DNA of 64,000 nucleotides from an uncultured Lachnospiraceae bacterium (GTDB lineage: Bacteria; Bacillota; Clostridia; Lachnospirales; Lachnospiraceae): positions 120,812 through 184,811 of the forward strand of contig CAKRJH010000004.1 in the NCBI GenBank assembly GCA_934351255.1, given 5' to 3'. Below, in pieces: positions 62,095 to 64,000 of the stretch (positions are counted from its first letter, which is position 1; each line of letters opens with the position of its first letter). The notes beneath the pieces were generated by a model that saw nothing but the letters and a program-made list of their open reading frames with translations, did no database searches and was not told where the DNA came from. The translations under genes and the position numbers were made by a program.

Positions 62095-63018
62095 CTAAGC
62101 TGCTCGACAAGTCATTCCGGCAGCTTTTTTAAGTGGTGTCATAAGATGAAGCCTGCATGTTTTAAATTCGTCTCCATAAAGTCCGAGGCGGTGAGTGAGA
62201 ATGTTTCTCATAATTGTAACTTTCTGTTCTGGTGAGTATCCCTCCATTGAACGGAATACTATTTTTTCTTGTGAAGTAATAGCCCATGCAGATACCGCTA
62301 AACAAAACTGTATATAGGCCTTGATTTTTCCTGCGTGAAGTGTGCTGTTAAAAAGTCTGAATTCCACTGTACCCTTGGTGAAGAAAGAATGGAGATTTAC
62401 TCCATGATATCTTGTGGAATTGTAATGCTGATGATCGATTCCACCGCAATAACCATCATTTGCTCTGCTATACCAGATTTCTTCGGCTTTTTCTTTTGTA
62501 AGATTCTTATCCTTTTTCATGGCATCAAGTAGCGTTTTGTTGAGCTTGTGGCACCAGTTACTCTCGCGGTCTCCGATTTGGAGAGCTTCGTAAATCAGAT
62601 CCTGTCTGGCTGTCATAAAGTTAACCAATCTTCTAAGAGATACTGCTGTATGGTTTGCACCATCGACATGGATATGAATGCCGCAACTGCTATGAGCCTT
62701 TGCTCCGTTCTCTCGGAGTTTTCGTATGATGTTTTGGAGAAGTTCAATGTCGGAATAATTGAGAGGCGGTGTTACAAATTCGACTCTGTATTCATCAAGA
62801 GGCTCGATTGTATCATCGTTTCTTATTGGTGTAATAGATGAATCTCTCATAATTTTCCATTTACGAGCTGCCTGATCAGCAATCGTGCGTGTGTGGTAGC
62901 AATTTGATTCTGGATGAGAAGGTGTTGTTCCAAGAACTCCGGCAACGAGACGAGCTGCTTTTTCTCTTGTAATACCTGTCATTTCTACTTCAACTCCGAA
63001 TAATTGATTTTTTAACAT
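62095..63018 (-). CDS. Amidoligase (Amidoligase_2, COOH-NH2 ligase)
   Basis: 307 residues of the glutamine-synthetase-like ligase fold. Candidate catalytic residues: FGVEVEMTG (Glu-x-Glu), YRVEFVTPPL, SCGIHIHVDG (His-x-His) and GTVEFRLFNSTL (Glu, Arg). These enzymes are predicted to form amide or peptide bonds between an amino compound and a carboxylate, with ATP. Full length, no frameshift. The target (protein, wall peptide or small molecule) is unknown. Confidence 0.88.
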   Translation of the reverse strand: MLKNQLFGVEVEMTGITREKAARLVAGVLGTTPSHPESNCYHTRTIADQAARKWKIMRDSSITPIRNDDTIEPLDEYRVEFVTPPLNYSDIELLQNIIRKLRENGAKAHSSCGIHIHVDGANHTAVSLRRLVNFMTARQDLIYEALQIGDRESNWCHKLNKTLLDAMKKDKNLTKEKAEEIWYSRANDGYCGGIDHQHYNSTRYHGVNLHSFFTKGTVEFRLFNSTLHAGKIKAYIQFCLAVSAWAITSQEKIVFRSMEGYSPEQKVTIMRNILTHRLGLYGDEFKTCRLHLMTPLKKAAGMTCRAA

Positions 63019-63078
63019 ATATTTATCCTCCTAAATTGTTTTTCTGTTTTATTGAACTTTTATTCTGTTTCTATGAAT

Positions 63079-63106
63079 ATATTACCATATGTACACCCAG
63101 TGTCAA
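63079..63106 (-). promoter_or_regulatory. Promoter of amidoligase-GGCT
   Basis: Minus strand TTGACA (plus 63101-63106), 16-bp spacer, TAATAT (63079-63084). Near-consensus. Confidence 0.8.
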
Positions 63107-63157
63107 TGCTTTTTTCTAATATTCTGAATATTTTTTCTGAAAAAGCAGAATAAAAAA

Positions 63158-63186
63158 TTGACAAAACAGAAAAACGAATTTATAAT
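63158..63186 (+). promoter_or_regulatory. Promoter of the 63204 operon
   Basis: Consensus TTGACA (63158-63163), 17-bp spacer, TATAAT (63181-63186). One operator copy lies inside the spacer. Confidence 0.9.
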
Positions 63187-63203
63187 AAAACAGAGGTGAT
63201 TAT

Positions 63204-63365
63204 ATGATTGATGAAAGATTGAAAGAGCAATACAATCAATCGGTTGTCGAGCTAAAGGAAGCTCTTAAAAGGGAGCGTATTTTTAACAGGATTTACCGAA
63301 ATATGATTGCGATAATGGATAAATTAGAGAAAATTTTGCGAAAGACAGGGGGAGAAAGAAGATGA
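63204..63365 (+). CDS. Small coiled-coil protein
   Basis: 53 residues, basic helix, after RBS GAGGTG. First gene after the strongest promoter in the region; ends overlapping the XRE gene. Function unknown. Confidence 0.6.
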   Translation: MIDERLKEQYNQSVVELKEALKRERIFNRIYRNMIAIMDKLEKILRKTGGERR

Positions 63366-63559
63366 TTTGCTACGATCGACTGTGGAAAACACTAATTGAT
63401 AAGCACTTGAAAAAGACAGAGCTTCGGGATAAAATAGGAATCAGTAATGCCACATTAGCGAAGCTTGGTAAAAACGAACCTGTCAATCTTAAAGTTATAG
63501 ATGCTATATGCCAGGAGCTTGATTGTGATGTTGAAGATGTTTTGGAGATAAAACATTAA
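63362..63559 (+). CDS. Cro/C1-type XRE regulator
   Basis: 65 residues, HTH_26: KTELRDKIGISNATLAKLGKNEP...CQELDCDVEDVLEI. ATGA overlap with the small gene upstream. Likely controls the divergent amidoligase promoter. Confidence 0.82.
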   Translation: MICYDRLWKTLIDKHLKKTELRDKIGISNATLAKLGKNEPVNLKVIDAICQELDCDVEDVLEIKH

Positions 63560-63574
63560 ATTTAAGGAGGCATT

Positions 63575-63862
63575 ATGTACGTTGAACAGGATAATAAAGT
63601 GCATTTTGACAAATCTGATTTAATTGATCCGGTTATTCCTTCTCCGTTTTGGAAAAAACCGTCTATCACAATGACGAATCCAGAGGTTCAAATTATTGCA
63701 GAAAATTGTGATAATGAAAAAAATGCACAAGCAGGTGAATCTGATAGATTAGAACATCAGCCTATATTTGATACATATACTGGTATTGACAAAAACATAA
63801 ATGATGTTATTATGATGTTATTAGAGAACACAAATAAAAGTAATGAAAGTAATCACAAATAA
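63575..63862 (+). CDS. Hypothetical protein next to attR
   Basis: 95 residues, acidic, Asn-rich C terminus; after AAGGAGG. No domain recognised. Last gene of the prophage. Confidence 0.55.
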   Translation: MYVEQDNKVHFDKSDLIDPVIPSPFWKKPSITMTNPEVQIIAENCDNEKNAQAGESDRLEHQPIFDTYTGIDKNINDVIMMLLENTNKSNESNHK

Positions 63863-63923
63863 AATTCATAAAATTAGTGGAAAAATTAACGATGAACGTA
63901 CACAGAAATGCTGTTACGAAATC

Positions 63924-63940
63924 GAGTTTGAATAACGGAC
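63924..63940 (+). other. attR core (17-bp direct repeat)
   Basis: Identical to 1928-1944. In phage DNA upstream the frame still reads a short Glu-Ile-Glu-Phe-Glu-stop, showing the phage carries a mimic of the guaA end. Confidence 0.93.
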
Positions 63941-63944
63941 TAAA

Positions 63945-63986
63945 ATGCCGAAAGCCTGTATTTATGCAGGTTTCCGGCATTTGTTT
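63945..63986 (+). terminator. Probable native guaA terminator, displaced by the prophage
   Basis: Arms 63945-63958 and 63967-63980 (ATGCCG...CCTG / CAGG...CGGCAT, one mismatch) with an 8-nt loop and TTGTTTT tail. In an uninserted chromosome it would lie about 5 bp past the guaA stop core. Confidence 0.8.
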
Positions 63987-64000
63987 TATAAAATGGCTCT

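Larger units (their letters stand above)
63037..63196. promoter_or_regulatory. Operator cluster in the divergent promoter region
   Basis: Six related sites with an ATTCTGTTT core or its complement AAACAGAAT lie here: near 63041, 63062, 63120, 63144, 63164 and 63186. They cover both promoters and the intervening DNA. The small XRE protein at 63362 is the likely binder. Confidence 0.6.
1928..63940. mobile_element. Complete temperate myophage prophage integrated at the guaA 3' end
   Basis: Both ends carry the same 17-bp direct repeat, which overlaps the last codons of guaA. Between them lie an integrase at the left end, lysogeny control, replication, packaging, head, contractile tail, a DGR, lysis and conversion genes in standard temperate-phage order. 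All essential modules look intact by ORF reading, so the element is probably inducible. The contractile tail is inferred from the DUF3383-type sheath, the Gp138 spike and the gp25/J/I baseplate genes. Boundaries are seen directly in the sequence; inducibility is inference. Confidence 0.93.

Overview
The window holds one almost complete prophage of about 62 kb, integrated at the 3' end of guaA (GMP synthetase) in a low-to-moderate GC Firmicute. Strong AGGAGG ribosome binding sites, consensus sigma-A promoters, a PcfK/PcfJ pair and several Lachnospiraceae/Clostridia phage families suggest a gut Clostridia host (inferred). A 17-bp direct repeat covering the last guaA codons marks attL (1928-1944) and attR (63924-63940). 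No tRNA, rRNA, IS element or CRISPR array was seen.

Layout. 1-1939: host guaA with a consensus promoter and an odd degenerate repeat upstream. 1949-4592 (minus strand): lysogeny operon of cI-like repressor, TM2-domain membrane protein and tyrosine integrase. 4593-4772: control region with divergent promoters and repeated operators. 4773-7743: small HTH regulators, an excisionase-like protein and a secreted SleB-like hydrolase. 7780-21940: recombination and replication, including a single-chain SbcD-SbcC fusion, a replication initiator with iterons, a helicase loader, a methylase-like protein, PcfK (AcrIIA9-like)/PcfJ, a DUF5131 radical-SAM-like protein, a RecU-like resolvase and a phage-encoded DNA sliding clamp. 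22056-27124: a run of small, often Cys-rich, accessory genes plus HNH, ASCH and AAA+ proteins. 27217-27816: ArpU-like late regulator. 27842-32646: a terminator-bounded cassette with an SSS symporter, two PP-loop (PAPS reductase-like) proteins and two ParB-like proteins (IbrA/IbrB-like).

32689-54845 is a contractile-tail (myovirus) morphogenesis block: terminase, a portal fused to a Nudix hydrolase, MuF-like head protein, DUF2213 protein, capsid, connectors, sheath, tube, tail chaperone with a programmed -1 frameshift, tape measure, hub, spike, and baseplate W/J/I proteins. 55198-58162 is a complete diversity-generating retroelement (DGR): target protein with a C-type-lectin-like fold and a 3' variable repeat (VR), a GRNA-tetraloop hairpin, Avd, template repeat (TR) and reverse transcriptase. 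All 13 VR/TR differences fall at TR adenines, the diagnostic signature of mutagenic homing. It probably diversifies the receptor-binding tip of the tail. 58423-61154 is lysis (XhlA-like, holin, bifunctional endolysin).

61208-63862, next to attR, is a lysogenic-conversion region: an XRE regulator with a palindromic operator whose half-site also occurs upstream of the DGR, then an amidoligase plus gamma-glutamylcyclotransferase pair transcribed divergently from another small regulator. guaA's probable native terminator lies just beyond attR; the phage supplies a replacement terminator just inside attL.
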